Origin: Paenibacillus sp. FSL K6-3182
GTDB taxonomy: Bacteria > Bacillota > Bacilli > Paenibacillales > Paenibacillaceae
Length of the DNA stretch: 64,000 bases
Assembly: GCF_037976325.1 (NCBI RefSeq)
Contig: NZ_CP150265.1
Span: forward strand, 2,599,501-2,663,500
Reading direction: 5' to 3'
Positions 54,999-64,000 of this stretch are shown in pieces. Position 1 is the stretch's first letter. Each line of letters starts with the position of its first letter. The position numbers and the translations under genes were made by a program. A model generated the notes under the pieces. The model ran no database searches and had not been told where the DNA came from. It worked only from the letters and a program-made list of their open reading frames with translations.

Positions 54999-55817
54999 TC
55001 ATTGGGTTTCTGATCGGTAATTCTTAGGGGAAGCTCCTTTTATCTTTTTAAACATTTTGGAGAAGAGCAAAGGGTCATTGTAGCCGACAGAGCGGGAGAT
55101 ATCACCTATCGTCAGCTCAACATTCCCCATCATTTCACATGCTTTTTGGACCCTAATACGAATTAAGTATTCCTGGATACTAGTATTCATTTGTTGTTTG
55201 AATAACGAACAAAGATAGCTTCGATTGAGTCCGATGATGCGGGCAATGTCCTCAATGGTAATTTTCTGAGCAAAGTTAGTTTCGACGATTTCCTTCACCT
55301 TTTCTACGTAAATTTCCGCACGACTATCCTGTTGCTCAATTGGCGTTACCGGTCCATATTCTGCAAGTAGGGATAATAATAAGTAAAGCAAACCGGTCAG
55401 TCTTGTTTCTCTCGTTTTTTGATTTCCATTGGACTCGGCCATTAACATCAAAAATTTATAAATCATATCGTCTTTACCACAGTTGAGTATTGGGCATACC
55501 CTCGTTAATCCTGCTTGCTTGAGGAGCAATTCTGCCAGTGTTCCGTCAAAACCAAACCAGCAATATGACCATGGGATTTTGGAATCGGCTTGATAATAAG
55601 TAATGACAGCCGGGCATATAAGAAAACCCTGACCTTTCTGAAGCCGGTATTTGTTTCCATCGACTTCAAAAATCCCTTCTCCGTCCCAAATATAATGAAG
55701 AAGAAAGTGACTTCTTATGGCTGGCCCAAAAAAATGACTCGGAATACATTCTTCAATTCCAAATTGTGTTAGATACAATTCAGTGTGCTGTTTGCTTCGT
55801 GACAAATACTCAATCAT
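54999..55817 (-). CDS. AraC family regulator, divergent from GH36
   Basis: 272 residues. N-terminal cupin (FLLHYIWDGEGIFEVDGNKY, GFLICPAVITYYQ, then SYCWFGFDG), C-terminal double helix-turn-helix (ARIIGLNRSYLCSLFKQQMN and SVGYNDPLLFSKMFKKIKGA). This arrangement resembles the RafR/MsmR regulators that sit beside alpha-galactosidase genes and respond to melibiose or raffinose. It is divergent from the GH36 gene across 200 bases carrying a sigma-A promoter for the latter. Confidence 0.92.
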   Translation of the reverse strand: MIEYLSRSKQHTELYLTQFGIEECIPSHFFGPAIRSHFLLHYIWDGEGIFEVDGNKYRLQKGQGFLICPAVITYYQADSKIPWSYCWFGFDGTLAELLLKQAGLTRVCPILNCGKDDMIYKFLMLMAESNGNQKTRETRLTGLLYLLLSLLAEYGPVTPIEQQDSRAEIYVEKVKEIVETNFAQKITIEDIARIIGLNRSYLCSLFKQQMNTSIQEYLIRIRVQKACEMMGNVELTIGDISRSVGYNDPLLFSKMFKKIKGASPKNYRSETQ

Positions 55818-55917
55818 GGTATAACCCCTTAATATTAAATTCCAAGCATTATAACATAATTAGTGAGCATCAAGCTATGTACTCAATATTAAGTATTGAT
55901 ATATTATTCCTGTATAG

Positions 55918-55946
55918 TTGACAAATAATCTATTAATTAGTACCAA
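55918..55946 (+). promoter_or_regulatory. Promoter of GH36 gene
   Basis: A perfect ttgaca -35, a 17-base spacer and taccaa (-10, four of six) about 75 bases before the start codon. Confidence 0.55.
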
Positions 55947-56020
55947 GCTTAAAACCATATTTTATTTTGAGAACACTAAAACATTTGCTCCGAGAGGGTA
56001 GTGTTGAGAGGAGAAGTTTT

Positions 56021-58198
56021 ATGGGCATCATTGTTCAAGAGAATACGGGGCTTTTTCACCTGCAGTCGGCCGGCATGAGTTATCTTATTCAAATTAAGGA
56101 CGGATATCCTATCCATGTGTATTGGGGGGGCAATCTGAAGCATCGGGAACCCATGGCGGATTTATTAATTCACACTCCCGAGAAGGCTGGATTGGATCGC
56201 TTATTCCAAGAATACCCTCAATACGGGAGCGGGGATTTTCGTAACCCGGCTTATCAAGTAGAGCTTGAGGATGGAACCCGAATTACGGAGTTAAAGTACG
56301 TAGGTTATAAGCTCATTAAGGGGAAGCCCTCATTAGCTGGACTTCCAGCCGTTTATGTAGAAAATGAAGCCGAAGCAGAGACTTTGGAGCTGGAGCTGAA
56401 GGATGCCTATTCGGGTCTAAAAGTAGTCCTTATTTATACTGTTTTTGTTGATCGGAATGTCATTATCCGTTCAACACGCTTGAGTAATGAAGGGGGAAAG
56501 AAGCTTCGGCTTCTCCGTGCTCTAAGTGCAAGTGTAGACTTCCTGGATAAAGGGGACTTAGAAATCATTTATCTTTCTGGAGCCTGGGCTCGAGAAGGTA
56601 ATATGACCCGCAGAGCTCTTCATCAAGGTGAAACTCGAATAGATAGCAAGAGAGGCATGAGCAGCCATCAATTAAACCCCTTTTACGCGTTGGTCACTCC
56701 GGAAACAACGGAAAACCATGGTGATGCTTACGGCTTCAGCTTAGTTTACAGCGGCGGATTTGAAGCGGTTGCTGAAGTGGATTCATTCAACACTACGCGA
56801 ATTAGCATGGGAGTGAATTCTTTTGACTTCACATGGCTACTGAATCCAAGTGATAGTTTCCAAACACCGGAAGTCGTTATGGTTTACTCTAAGCAAGGGT
56901 TGGGCGATATGTCGCGTACTTATCATCGCTTGTACCGGACAAGGCTATGCAGAGGGGAATATAGAGATAAAGAGCGGCCGATTCTAGTTAATAACTGGGA
57001 GGCTACTTATTTTAATTTTAATGCTGAAAAGTTGTTAGCAATTGCGGAAGAAGGGGAGAAGCTAGGAATTGAGCTGTTCGTCTTGGATGACGGCTGGTTC
57101 GGCAAGAGGGATTCGGATAATTCATCTCTTGGTGATTGGTACGAGGATCGCCGGAAGCTGCCGAACGGACTTGCTGATGTGGCGGAACGCATTAATCGGC
57201 TTGGGCTTAAATTCGGACTTTGGTTTGAACCCGAGATGATATCGCCGGACAGCGATCTTTACCGGGAGCATCCGGACTGGTGTCTTCATGTTCCTGGACG
57301 CAGGCGCAGCGAAGCAAGGTGGCAGCTCGTGCTGGATTATACTCGAAAGGAAGTTCGAGATTACATTTATGACTCCCTTTCAGCGATCTTCTCCAGCGTG
57401 CCGGTCTCTTATGTGAAATGGGACATGAACCGCGCTCTGACTGAAATGGGTTCCGCTTCACTGCCCTCTGAACGTCAATCGGAGACGGCCCATCGCTATG
57501 TGCTAGGATTGTACGAGCTGTTGGAACGCATCACCACGGCATACCCGAATATTCTGTTTGAGAGTTGCTCAAGTGGTGGAGGCCGCTTCGACCCTGGAAT
57601 GCTCTACTACATGCCTCAAACCTGGACAAGTGATAATACGGATGCTGTAGAACGGTTAAAGATACAATATGGTACTAGCATTGTTTATCCTGTAAGTGCA
57701 ATTGGAGCCCATGTATCAGCCGTTCCTAACCATCAAGTTGGACGGATAACGCCACTTGATTTTCGTGGGAACGTCGCCATGTCTGGAAACTTTGGATATG
57801 AGCTTGATCTAACCAAATTCAGCGATGAAGACAAAGAGATTGTCAAAAAACAAGTCATAACATACAAGCAAATTCGTGGATTAGTTCAAAAGGGTGACTT
57901 GTATCGCTTGAAGAGTCCATTTGAAGGGAACGAATCGGCTTGGATGTTTGTATCTGAAGACAAAGAGGAAGCCGTTGTGTACTATTTTCAAGTGATGGCC
58001 GTGCCGAATGCAACGCGAAGAACCTTGCTGCTTGATGGGCTTAACCCGGATCTTGAATACGAAGTTTGGTCAGGTAATTATGGAGAAAAGTCAAGCTATG
58101 GGGGAGACAGGCTCATGCAATTGGGACTACACCTAGCTTATCATCAGAAAGACTATGAAAGTGGATGGTTCAGACTTAAAGCAGTTAAGGCTGGGTAA
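56021..58198 (+). CDS. GH36 alpha-galactosidase
   Basis: 725 residues from the ATG at 56021 that follows gagaggagaag; an upstream in-frame start is 54 bases earlier and lacks a site. The N-terminal beta-supersandwich, (beta/alpha)8 barrel and C-terminal sheet fit the usual 720-730 residues of tetrameric GH36 enzymes. Nucleophile D468 is in VKWDMNR, acid/base D538 in TWTSDNTDAVERL, and CSSGGGRFDPGM is the family hallmark. No signal peptide. It should remove alpha-1,6-galactose from raffinose-type sugars or galactomannan fragments in the cytoplasm. The neighbouring GH26 mannanase and regulator point to galactomannan use. Confidence 0.95.
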   Translation: MGIIVQENTGLFHLQSAGMSYLIQIKDGYPIHVYWGGNLKHREPMADLLIHTPEKAGLDRLFQEYPQYGSGDFRNPAYQVELEDGTRITELKYVGYKLIKGKPSLAGLPAVYVENEAEAETLELELKDAYSGLKVVLIYTVFVDRNVIIRSTRLSNEGGKKLRLLRALSASVDFLDKGDLEIIYLSGAWAREGNMTRRALHQGETRIDSKRGMSSHQLNPFYALVTPETTENHGDAYGFSLVYSGGFEAVAEVDSFNTTRISMGVNSFDFTWLLNPSDSFQTPEVVMVYSKQGLGDMSRTYHRLYRTRLCRGEYRDKERPILVNNWEATYFNFNAEKLLAIAEEGEKLGIELFVLDDGWFGKRDSDNSSLGDWYEDRRKLPNGLADVAERINRLGLKFGLWFEPEMISPDSDLYREHPDWCLHVPGRRRSEARWQLVLDYTRKEVRDYIYDSLSAIFSSVPVSYVKWDMNRALTEMGSASLPSERQSETAHRYVLGLYELLERITTAYPNILFESCSSGGGRFDPGMLYYMPQTWTSDNTDAVERLKIQYGTSIVYPVSAIGAHVSAVPNHQVGRITPLDFRGNVAMSGNFGYELDLTKFSDEDKEIVKKQVITYKQIRGLVQKGDLYRLKSPFEGNESAWMFVSEDKEEAVVYYFQVMAVPNATRRTLLLDGLNPDLEYEVWSGNYGEKSSYGGDRLMQLGLHLAYHQKDYESGWFRLKAVKAG

Positions 58199-58241
58199 GG
58201 CCTGACTTCATTAATGTTCTAGAGAAATTTGGTCGTCCGGA

Positions 58242-58597
58242 AAAAAATTCCGTTGGCTGAATCATATGAATGACATTGGATTGCTCGATCCGGAAAGCTT
58301 TGTGCAGAAGACTGACTAGTTTAAAGCTAAGGTAGCTTCGGGTCGGTCGTCGGCGGTGACTTCAAGGATTCAACTTTATATTATTTTACTTGCAATTATT
58401 CGGAGGTGCTGACAGGGAATTACAGTGAACCGGAAAAAGATGCTCTGAAAGCCTATAATATCGAGCATTGGAAAGACCTATTCCCTCAAGAAGAATTCAA
58501 AATGAGAGCATACGGAGCGGCATACACGATGTCCCTTCCATATGACGACCCAGCTGTTATCCTGGGGGCTAATGGTCTTCCAAGTAATTTATTTTGA
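58242..58597 (+). pseudogene. Sugar-binding protein (LplA type) relic
   Basis: Broken frames read FRWLNHMNDIGLLDPESFVQ, a stop, FKAKVASGR, then after a shift YYFTCNYSEVLTGNYSEPEK and FKMRAYGAAYTMSLPYDDPA. These match the C-terminal half of large solute-binding lipoproteins (LN.M...GLLDPESFVQ). The N-terminal half and signal peptide are absent. It was probably the binding protein of an earlier transporter beside the GH36 gene, now replaced by the one at 60180-63749. Confidence 0.65.
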
Positions 58598-58607
58598 TTG
58601 AAAAGTT

Positions 58608-58653
58608 AAGGGACATTCTCCGTCCCAGCGGAGGTGGAACGGCCCTTTTTTAT
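58608..58653 (+). terminator. Terminator ahead of GH26 gene
   Basis: Imperfect stem aaggg..ctccg with cggag..cccttt and a T run. Confidence 0.7.
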
Positions 58654-58701
58654 GCACTGTCTGATTTAATGCCAAATCTATACCTAATGAGGAAGTGACC
58701 C

Positions 58702-59679
58702 ATGAGAAATCCGAATCTCGCTGCTATGGTACCTTGCAATCCGAATGCTTCTAAAGAAGTAAAAGCAGTACTACGGTACTTAAGCGGGATAGCTGGCAAA
58801 GCTATTATTACCGGTCAACACACGCAAACCAATTTGCAAAAGGAACTCCAGTACATCGAAAAGGTTACGGGGAGGCTTCCTGCGCTTTGTGGCTTTGAGT
58901 TGTTAAGTTATTCGCCGAATATTAATTATGAAAACAGCAGTCCAGAGTGCCTGCTTGAAATTGATGAGAACCGAAACACGCTTGACCGTGCTTGGGAATG
59001 GGCAGAACGAAAAGGTATGATCACCTTCACCTGGCATTGGTTCTCTCCTTTTGGAAGCTGGGATAAGGGATTCTATTCGAATAATACAACATTTGACGCC
59101 TCCAATGCTGTAATAGAAGGAACGGAGGAGTATGAGGCATTGATTTCCGATATGGATCATATGGCCGATATCCTGAAACCTTTTTGCGAGAATCGGATTC
59201 CGATTCTGTGGAGACCCTTCCATGAATCCGAGGGGGAATGGTTCTGGTGGGGTCACAAAGGGCCAGAGGTTGCAAAGCAGTTGTACCGTATTATGTATGA
59301 CCGATATACACACATTCATGCTCTGAATAATCTAATCTGGGTCTGGAACTCACCTTTGGCGGAAGGATATGCAGGTGATGATGTGACTGATGTGATATCA
59401 AGAGACCTGTACCCTCCCAAGAATACGCATACGGATTTACAGCCCGAATATGAGGAACTCATGCGCATAACCTCAGAACCGAAGTTAGTTGCATTAGGAG
59501 AGATTGGGGTGCTGCCTAGCATAAATCAACTCTCTATAACTAGAATTCCGTGGGTTTGGTACATGATCTGGTCAAACGAATTTGGATCGACTGCAGAGTG
59601 GACTTCCGAGGAGGAACTACTCCAGGCTTACCATCATGAATATGCGATTACACTCGATAAATTACCCGTATTGTATTAA
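58702..59679 (+). CDS. GH26 beta-mannanase/mannosidase, intracellular
   Basis: 325 residues, no signal peptide. The GH26 clan A barrel is shown by ITGQH at 36-40, acid/base E175 in ILWRPFHESEGEWFWWG and nucleophile E267 in ALGEIG, with the aromatic MIWSNEFG loop near the end. GH26 enzymes hydrolyse beta-1,4-mannan. Without an export signal it should act on imported manno- or galactomanno-oligosaccharides after GH36 has removed galactose. A gaggaag site precedes the ATG. Confidence 0.93.
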   Translation: MRNPNLAAMVPCNPNASKEVKAVLRYLSGIAGKAIITGQHTQTNLQKELQYIEKVTGRLPALCGFELLSYSPNINYENSSPECLLEIDENRNTLDRAWEWAERKGMITFTWHWFSPFGSWDKGFYSNNTTFDASNAVIEGTEEYEALISDMDHMADILKPFCENRIPILWRPFHESEGEWFWWGHKGPEVAKQLYRIMYDRYTHIHALNNLIWVWNSPLAEGYAGDDVTDVISRDLYPPKNTHTDLQPEYEELMRITSEPKLVALGEIGVLPSINQLSITRIPWVWYMIWSNEFGSTAEWTSEEELLQAYHHEYAITLDKLPVLY

Positions 59680-59698
59680 ACCAGTTGAGTTCTAAACA

Positions 59699-59736
59699 GG
59701 CCGTCTCGGAATAAACGGAGACGGCCGATTTTTTTC
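59699..59736 (+). terminator. Terminator after GH26 gene
   Basis: ggccgtctc and gagacggcc pair around a ten-base loop, followed by gattttttt. Confidence 0.92.
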
Positions 59737-59789
59737 ATGTGTAGGTGTCACTACTACTTAGCGCTGTGTGGTACAGTCACGTTTACAGC

Positions 59790-59990
59790 AGCAACGCGCT
59801 TTTTCAACATTTTGTGGATGACGGTCTTGCCGGCTGTGCTGTTCGGTTGTTCATCGCGGGAAAACGATCTACGAAGACTATTTCGGTTATGCGGATCTGG
59901 CGGAAAAACGTCCGTTCGGCCCGATTATCTTTATGCAATGACCAAGGCAATCACCAACGAGTCCCATTCGAATTATGGATTTGTTTTTTA
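59790..59990 (+). pseudogene. Beta-lactamase-family serine hydrolase relic
   Basis: Shifting frames give LFQHFVDDGLAGCAVRLFIA, then TIYEDYFGYADLAEKRPFGP and PDYLYAMTKAITN. This matches the N-terminal region of class C beta-lactamase-like hydrolases (ending YRI.SMTKAIT). The position of the catalytic serine in SMTK is alanine here (AMTK), and everything beyond is missing. Confidence 0.65.
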
Positions 59991-60179
59991 AGAAAAGAAT
60001 CAAGTTCATCCGAATCTCTCTCGAGAGAAAAGACGAAGATTTTAACAAATGGCCTCATGGCCGCCTATTTTTGTTATCGAACAAAGAGCAAATCATTACG
60101 ATGAAAATCCAATCAACGTTATATGGTTTACCTAACTGAAACCCCTTACAATGTATTACAGAAGGAGGAATGCGACATC

Positions 60180-61073
60180 ATGTTAGCACAACTATACAAA
60201 TATCGTTGGCAGTATGTCATGATTTTACCGGCTGTTTTGCTTTTGTTTCTATTTAATTATGTTCCTATGGCGGGCATTCAAATCGCATTTCGCGATTTTC
60301 AGATCGGGTCATCTATATGGGACAGCGCGTGGGTTGGAATTCAAAACTTCACGTTTCTGCAAGAGCCTCAGTTTTGGATTGTCGTGAAAAATACGTTGTT
60401 CATTTCGGTTTTGAAATTCGTATTCGGATTTCCGGCTCCAATTGTATTGGCCATTATGATTAATGAATTGGTGAGCGCAGGCTTCAAAAGATTCGTCCAA
60501 TCGGTTAGCTACCTGCCTCATTTCTTCTCATGGATTGTCGTCGCTTATATTTTACAATCGTTTCTTACGTTAGACGGCGGCTTGGCGAATGATTTGATTA
60601 CAAAAATGGGCGGAGAGCCTATCTTCTTCCTAGGCTCGGAGAGCTGGTTTCGGCCGATGATCGTCTCCAGCGGATTGTGGAAGGAAGTAGGCTGGAATAC
60701 GATTCTTTATCTCGCGGCAATTACAGCCATTGATCCCCAGCAGTATGAAGCGGCCAAGGTGGAAGGCGCAGGGAAATGGGCGCAAATCCGGCATGTTACG
60801 CTGCCAGGCATGATCCCGACGGTTTCAATCGTTCTCATTCTTAGCATTCCAAGTTTGATTACCGTGGGCATGGATCAAATTTATCCGCTCTTGAATCCGG
60901 CGAACATGCAGGTGGCGGACGTTCTCGATACGTATGTGCTTCGAACCGGCCTTCAACAGGGGTATTTCGGAATGGCTACAGCAATCGGTCTCCTGTCATC
61001 CGTTATCGGTCTTATTCTAGTGGTGCTCACGAATCAGATATCTAGAAAATTGAATGGCGAGGGGTTATGGTAA
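60180..61073 (+). CDS. Sugar ABC transporter permease, LplB type
   Basis: 297 residues from the ATG at 60180, eleven bases after aaggagg; a start at 60123 adds an unlikely leader. Six membrane helices; the first reads YVMILPAVLLLFLFNYVPMA. The EAA loop is YEAAKVEGAGKWAQIRHVTL. First gene of a permease-permease-binding protein set that probably supplies substrates to the GH26 and GH36 enzymes. No ATPase gene is present. Confidence 0.93.
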   Translation: MLAQLYKYRWQYVMILPAVLLLFLFNYVPMAGIQIAFRDFQIGSSIWDSAWVGIQNFTFLQEPQFWIVVKNTLFISVLKFVFGFPAPIVLAIMINELVSAGFKRFVQSVSYLPHFFSWIVVAYILQSFLTLDGGLANDLITKMGGEPIFFLGSESWFRPMIVSSGLWKEVGWNTILYLAAITAIDPQQYEAAKVEGAGKWAQIRHVTLPGMIPTVSIVLILSIPSLITVGMDQIYPLLNPANMQVADVLDTYVLRTGLQQGYFGMATAIGLLSSVIGLILVVLTNQISRKLNGEGLW

Positions 61074-61076
61074 TCG

Positions 61077-61973
61077 ATGAAACGTACATCTGGTGAGATC
61101 ATTTCCCAAATCATTCTTATTGTTCTTATGCTTCTGCTGTGTTTATCCGTGCTCTATCCATTCGCGTATATGCTGGCGATCTCGCTGAATGAGGGAACCG
61201 ACGCAGCGAAGGGCGGCGTATATTTGTTGCCACGGGCATTTACACTAATCAACTATGAAATCGTACTCGGTAACGAAGTGATTCAGCACGCATATCTAAT
61301 TACGATCTTGCGTACTATCGCGGGTACAATAGCTGGCCTCATGGTCACGCTGATGGTGGCATTCGGCTTATCGTATACGAAGGTTCCATTCCGTAAATCG
61401 ATTCTCAGCTATATTTTGCTGACCATGCTTTTCAGCGGAGGGCTTGTACCTCTTTATATCCAGCTTTATAATTTGGGGCTTATTAATAACTTCTTGGTTT
61501 ATATCATACCTGGAATGTTCTCGGCTTGGAATATGTTTGTCATGCTGAAGTTCATTCAAGGCATCCCAGAGGCACTTGTCGAGTCGGCGGAGCTGGATGG
61601 TGCAGGGCCGTTCCGCGTATTGCTCCAAATTATCGTTCCGCTGTCGAAGCCAATGCTTGCGGCAATCGGATTGTTCACCGCTGTCGGCCATTGGAATGAT
61701 TGGTTCGCCGGAGCGTTCTACGTCACTAAGCAGGATCTCATTCCGGTACAAACGTTTCTCCAGCAGTTATTGTCGGCGCAGGATATGTCAGCAATCCTGG
61801 GCTCGAACTCGAATCAGGAAGCACTAGCCAGAGGATCGCAAATGCAGAACGTGACACTCATGTCAGTCAAAATGGCAACCGTAATGGTAAGCGCGATTCC
61901 GATTCTATGTGTTTATCCGTTCCTTCAGAAGTATTTCGTGAAGGGCGTATTGATCGGCTCCGTCAAAGGTTAA
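61077..61973 (+). CDS. Sugar ABC transporter permease, LplC type
   Basis: 298 residues, six membrane helices, starting three bases after the partner permease stop. The EAA loop is VESAELDGAGPFRVLLQIIV and the end is LQKYFVKGVLIGSVKG, typical of the LplC/YtcP group. Pairs with the permease at 60180. Confidence 0.93.
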   Translation: MKRTSGEIISQIILIVLMLLLCLSVLYPFAYMLAISLNEGTDAAKGGVYLLPRAFTLINYEIVLGNEVIQHAYLITILRTIAGTIAGLMVTLMVAFGLSYTKVPFRKSILSYILLTMLFSGGLVPLYIQLYNLGLINNFLVYIIPGMFSAWNMFVMLKFIQGIPEALVESAELDGAGPFRVLLQIIVPLSKPMLAAIGLFTAVGHWNDWFAGAFYVTKQDLIPVQTFLQQLLSAQDMSAILGSNSNQEALARGSQMQNVTLMSVKMATVMVSAIPILCVYPFLQKYFVKGVLIGSVKG

Positions 61974-62048
61974 GAGCCACCGTTAATGAGGGTATAGGGC
62001 TTCATCACATACCGTAACTTAGGTAAGCGAAAAGGGGAGAAAAGAAGC

Positions 62049-63749
62049 ATGCAGAACAAATGGGTAAAGAAGACCGGTTTAATGGCTATGTCCGGTGTCG
62101 TATTGCTATCTGTCATCGCAGGATGTTCCGGTTCGAATGCATCGAAGAACGATCCGAAAAGCACGAACGCAGCGCAAGGCGGAACGGAAACGACAAAAGG
62201 CTCCAACAAGTTCAATCTATGGCTGGGCTGGTCGGCAACGGTTAATAATGATAGCCTTGTCCAAAAAAATTGGAAGGAAACGGAGCCAGGCATTGAGGTT
62301 GTGCTTGAAGCTACTCAAGGTGATGCAGTTACGGCGCTTAACTTGAAGCTGAATACGGGCGGCTTCGAAGATGCAGCTGTCTTCAATCGAAGTGAAATCG
62401 TGAAAGCAGCGATGATTCGCTCCAATAAAATTTTGTCAGTCGAGCAATATTTCGATATGCCTGATCAATATCCCAACCTTGCAGCGATTCCTAAGCAATA
62501 TTTGGACCAAATGAAGGATGCGGACGGGCATATTTGGTCCATTCCAACCTGGTTCGAACAAAATCCTGACAATCCATGGCCGGGCTGGGCATCGCAAACA
62601 TGGCTTGTCCGTACGGACGTGCTTGAGAAAGCGGGAATGACCACAACTGATTTGGCTACGATTGAAGGTGTTGAAGCGTACTTGAAAAAAGCCTCTGAGC
62701 AAAAAGACGCGTCAGGCAAGCCGCTGATTCCGCTTAGCTTCTTAATGGATCCTAACGATACGGCAGGCTGGAACGATGAAAATACGGTTTTGAGCACGTT
62801 TGGCGTAACGACGGGAGGCGGTATTATCCCGGTAGAGAAGAAGGGTGACGAACTTGTCCTCTTGTATGACGACCCACAGTATAAAGTGGCTTACCAATGG
62901 ATGAACAAAATGTATCGTTCCAATCTGGTGGACCCAGAGGTCGTAACCGATAAAAAGGAACGCTACAAAGAGAAAAACAAAGCTGGACGCGTAGCGATGA
63001 ACGTAGGCTCCTTCTTTAACGTGGATAATTCGATCTGGGAGACGTTGGACGGCCCGACTGAGCCAGGCTGGTTCTATCAAGTCGTTCCATTCCCTAAGGT
63101 AGAGGGCGTTGAGAAGCTTGGAGCGAACACTGTCATCAACCCGTATCCAGGATATGACGTCTACATTAGCAAAAATTCCAAAAATCTAGAGGCGGTTTTG
63201 AAGTTTCTTGATTACTCACTTAAGCCTGGAGCGGATCAGCAGCAAGTCATTAACGAAGGACCAGAAGGAAAGTTCTGGGGCTGGATCGATCAGCCGCTAG
63301 GACGATGGAATTATATTGATGCAGAATATGATAAAGCGCGTAATTCTGGCGAGCCTGCACAGAAAGCGAAAGTAACGCCAGAGCTGTATATGATTTCTTC
63401 CTACAATAACGACTGGTATCCGTGGTGGAATTACGGCACAGGTGATAAAGTCGGAAACGAAAAAACGTCGAAATTCACGGCAACGGTAGGACAGATGGGC
63501 GCCGTGCGTAGCACGCAAACCTATGACTTGGTTAAAGCGAAGTCAGGCGGTCTGCTAGAGAAATACTTGCCTGAGCTCGAAAATATTCGCAAAGAGTATA
63601 GAGCGAAACTCATTATGTCCAAAAGCGGCGAGCAGTTCGAAGCAACCTGGACGGCTTTCCGCGATGCTCTTGAGAAACGTGGACACTGGACTGAAGTTAA
63701 GCAAGAATGGCAGGAGCAATATGAAGTATTGCTGAAAGAGCAAGGATAG
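62049..63749 (+). CDS. Sugar ABC transporter substrate-binding lipoprotein
   Basis: 566 residues. Signal peptide with lipobox IAGC, lipidated C26, then a Ser/Asn/Thr-rich spacer. The body matches large LplA-like binding proteins (NLWLGWSATVNN, EQNPDNPWPGWASQTWLVRT and a tryptophan-rich YNNDWYPWWNYGTG segment near the end). Substrate is inferred to be a mannan- or galactomannan-derived oligosaccharide from context. gaaaaggggag lies before the ATG. A terminator separates it from the following kinase gene. Confidence 0.92.
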   Translation: MQNKWVKKTGLMAMSGVVLLSVIAGCSGSNASKNDPKSTNAAQGGTETTKGSNKFNLWLGWSATVNNDSLVQKNWKETEPGIEVVLEATQGDAVTALNLKLNTGGFEDAAVFNRSEIVKAAMIRSNKILSVEQYFDMPDQYPNLAAIPKQYLDQMKDADGHIWSIPTWFEQNPDNPWPGWASQTWLVRTDVLEKAGMTTTDLATIEGVEAYLKKASEQKDASGKPLIPLSFLMDPNDTAGWNDENTVLSTFGVTTGGGIIPVEKKGDELVLLYDDPQYKVAYQWMNKMYRSNLVDPEVVTDKKERYKEKNKAGRVAMNVGSFFNVDNSIWETLDGPTEPGWFYQVVPFPKVEGVEKLGANTVINPYPGYDVYISKNSKNLEAVLKFLDYSLKPGADQQQVINEGPEGKFWGWIDQPLGRWNYIDAEYDKARNSGEPAQKAKVTPELYMISSYNNDWYPWWNYGTGDKVGNEKTSKFTATVGQMGAVRSTQTYDLVKAKSGGLLEKYLPELENIRKEYRAKLIMSKSGEQFEATWTAFRDALEKRGHWTEVKQEWQEQYEVLLKEQG

Positions 63750-63762
63750 CGGTACACCAAAA

Positions 63763-63800
63763 TGGAGCACTCCTTTCTGGGAGGTTGCTCCCTTTTCCAT
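63763..63800 (+). terminator. Terminator after binding protein
   Basis: ggagca..ctcc pairs with gggag..tgctcc around a short loop, followed by ctttt. Same arrangement (binding protein, terminator, kinase) as at 18654 and 34439. Confidence 0.75.
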
Positions 63801-63839
63801 TGTTGCGAATGCGATTACAATACGGAAAGGAGGGATATG

Positions 63840-64000
63840 ATGCAGTTTCGCCGCAGCCTTGAACGAATCGTTATCAAGTACACCCGGAAAATGAATCTTC
63901 GTACAAAAATATTAATTCTTTATGGAGCGATTATTTTTATTCCCACGATCTTTTTAGGTATCGGAGCGGGCTATCTTGCGCTTGAAAGCTTCAGAGCGAA
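63840..64000 (+). CDS. Sensor histidine kinase, N-terminus (runs off window)
   Basis: The second of two adjacent ATG codons (63840) lies five bases after aaaggaggg. The visible 53 residues read MQFRRSLERIVIKYTRKMNL and a membrane segment ILILYGAIIFIPTIFLGIGA. This start, with the position behind a binding-protein gene and terminator, is that of a YesM-type kinase as at 18737 and 34531. Confidence 0.75.
   Translation, partial: MQFRRSLERIVIKYTRKMNLRTKILILYGAIIFIPTIFLGIGAGYLALESFRA

Noticed and set aside
59737..60104. Two overlapping ORFs of 84 and 119 codons
   Set aside because: They are frame pieces of the beta-lactamase-family relic; neither alone resembles a protein.
1..64000. CRISPR arrays, tRNA or rRNA genes
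   Set aside because: No regularly spaced repeat run, cloverleaf-like segment or conserved rRNA stretch was seen on reading.

Overview
The window reads as chromosomal DNA of an endospore-forming, carbohydrate-degrading Gram-positive bacterium, most likely Paenibacillus or a close relative. The pointers are a complete cotJABC spore-coat operon, many glycoside hydrolases, lipoprotein-dependent CUT1-type sugar transporters encoded without their own ATPase, and YesM/YesN-type two-component pairs beside them. No rRNA, tRNA or CRISPR array was seen. The genus is an inference; no marker gene is present.

Layout. (1) 1-7937: a compact five-gene GTPase-centred cluster: the C-terminal part of a probable tubulin-like protein, a membrane vWA protein, a small probable beta-sandwich protein, a zinc-ribbon P-loop GTPase, and a 977-residue protein resembling GTPase-associated protein 1 with a membrane anchor. 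This is the least understood and most interesting system here. (2) 8158-11724: a GH43 enzyme, a DUF2277 protein, an arylamine N-acetyltransferase and cotJABC. (3) 11766-13700: decayed DNA with a barstar-like fragment, a serine recombinase pseudogene, an IS4-type remnant and an unidentified dead gene. (4) 13792-24022: an AraC regulator, a DnaN fragment, a GH63-like glycosidase, and a sugar importer (binding protein, kinase, regulator, two permeases). (5) 24285-27132: relics of a GH30 enzyme, IS110, a second cotJC and a frameshifted cytosine methyltransferase. (6) 27448-31207: an SDR-MFS-SDR operon divergent from its likely LysR regulator. (7) 33051-44436: a GC-richer fructan locus (binding protein, two-component system, intracellular and exported GH32, permeases, fructokinase). 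(8) 44600-51000: AT-rich decayed accessory DNA with immunity-like fragments, a GNAT gene, a PAF-acetylhydrolase-like enzyme, recombinase and IS1182 remnants and a dispersed repeat. (9) 51247-64000: GH42, GH36 and GH26 enzymes, two AraC regulators and a second importer entering a sensor kinase that runs off the window.

How the parts fit. Polysaccharides such as levan/inulin and galactomannan would be cut outside the cell or bound as oligomers by lipoproteins, imported by two-permease transporters sharing an ATPase encoded elsewhere, and finished by cytoplasmic GH32, GH36, GH26, GH42 and GH43 enzymes. Sensor kinases or AraC proteins next to each set would supply substrate-specific induction. 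Recombinase and insertion-sequence relics lie between these modules, consistent with modular gain and loss.
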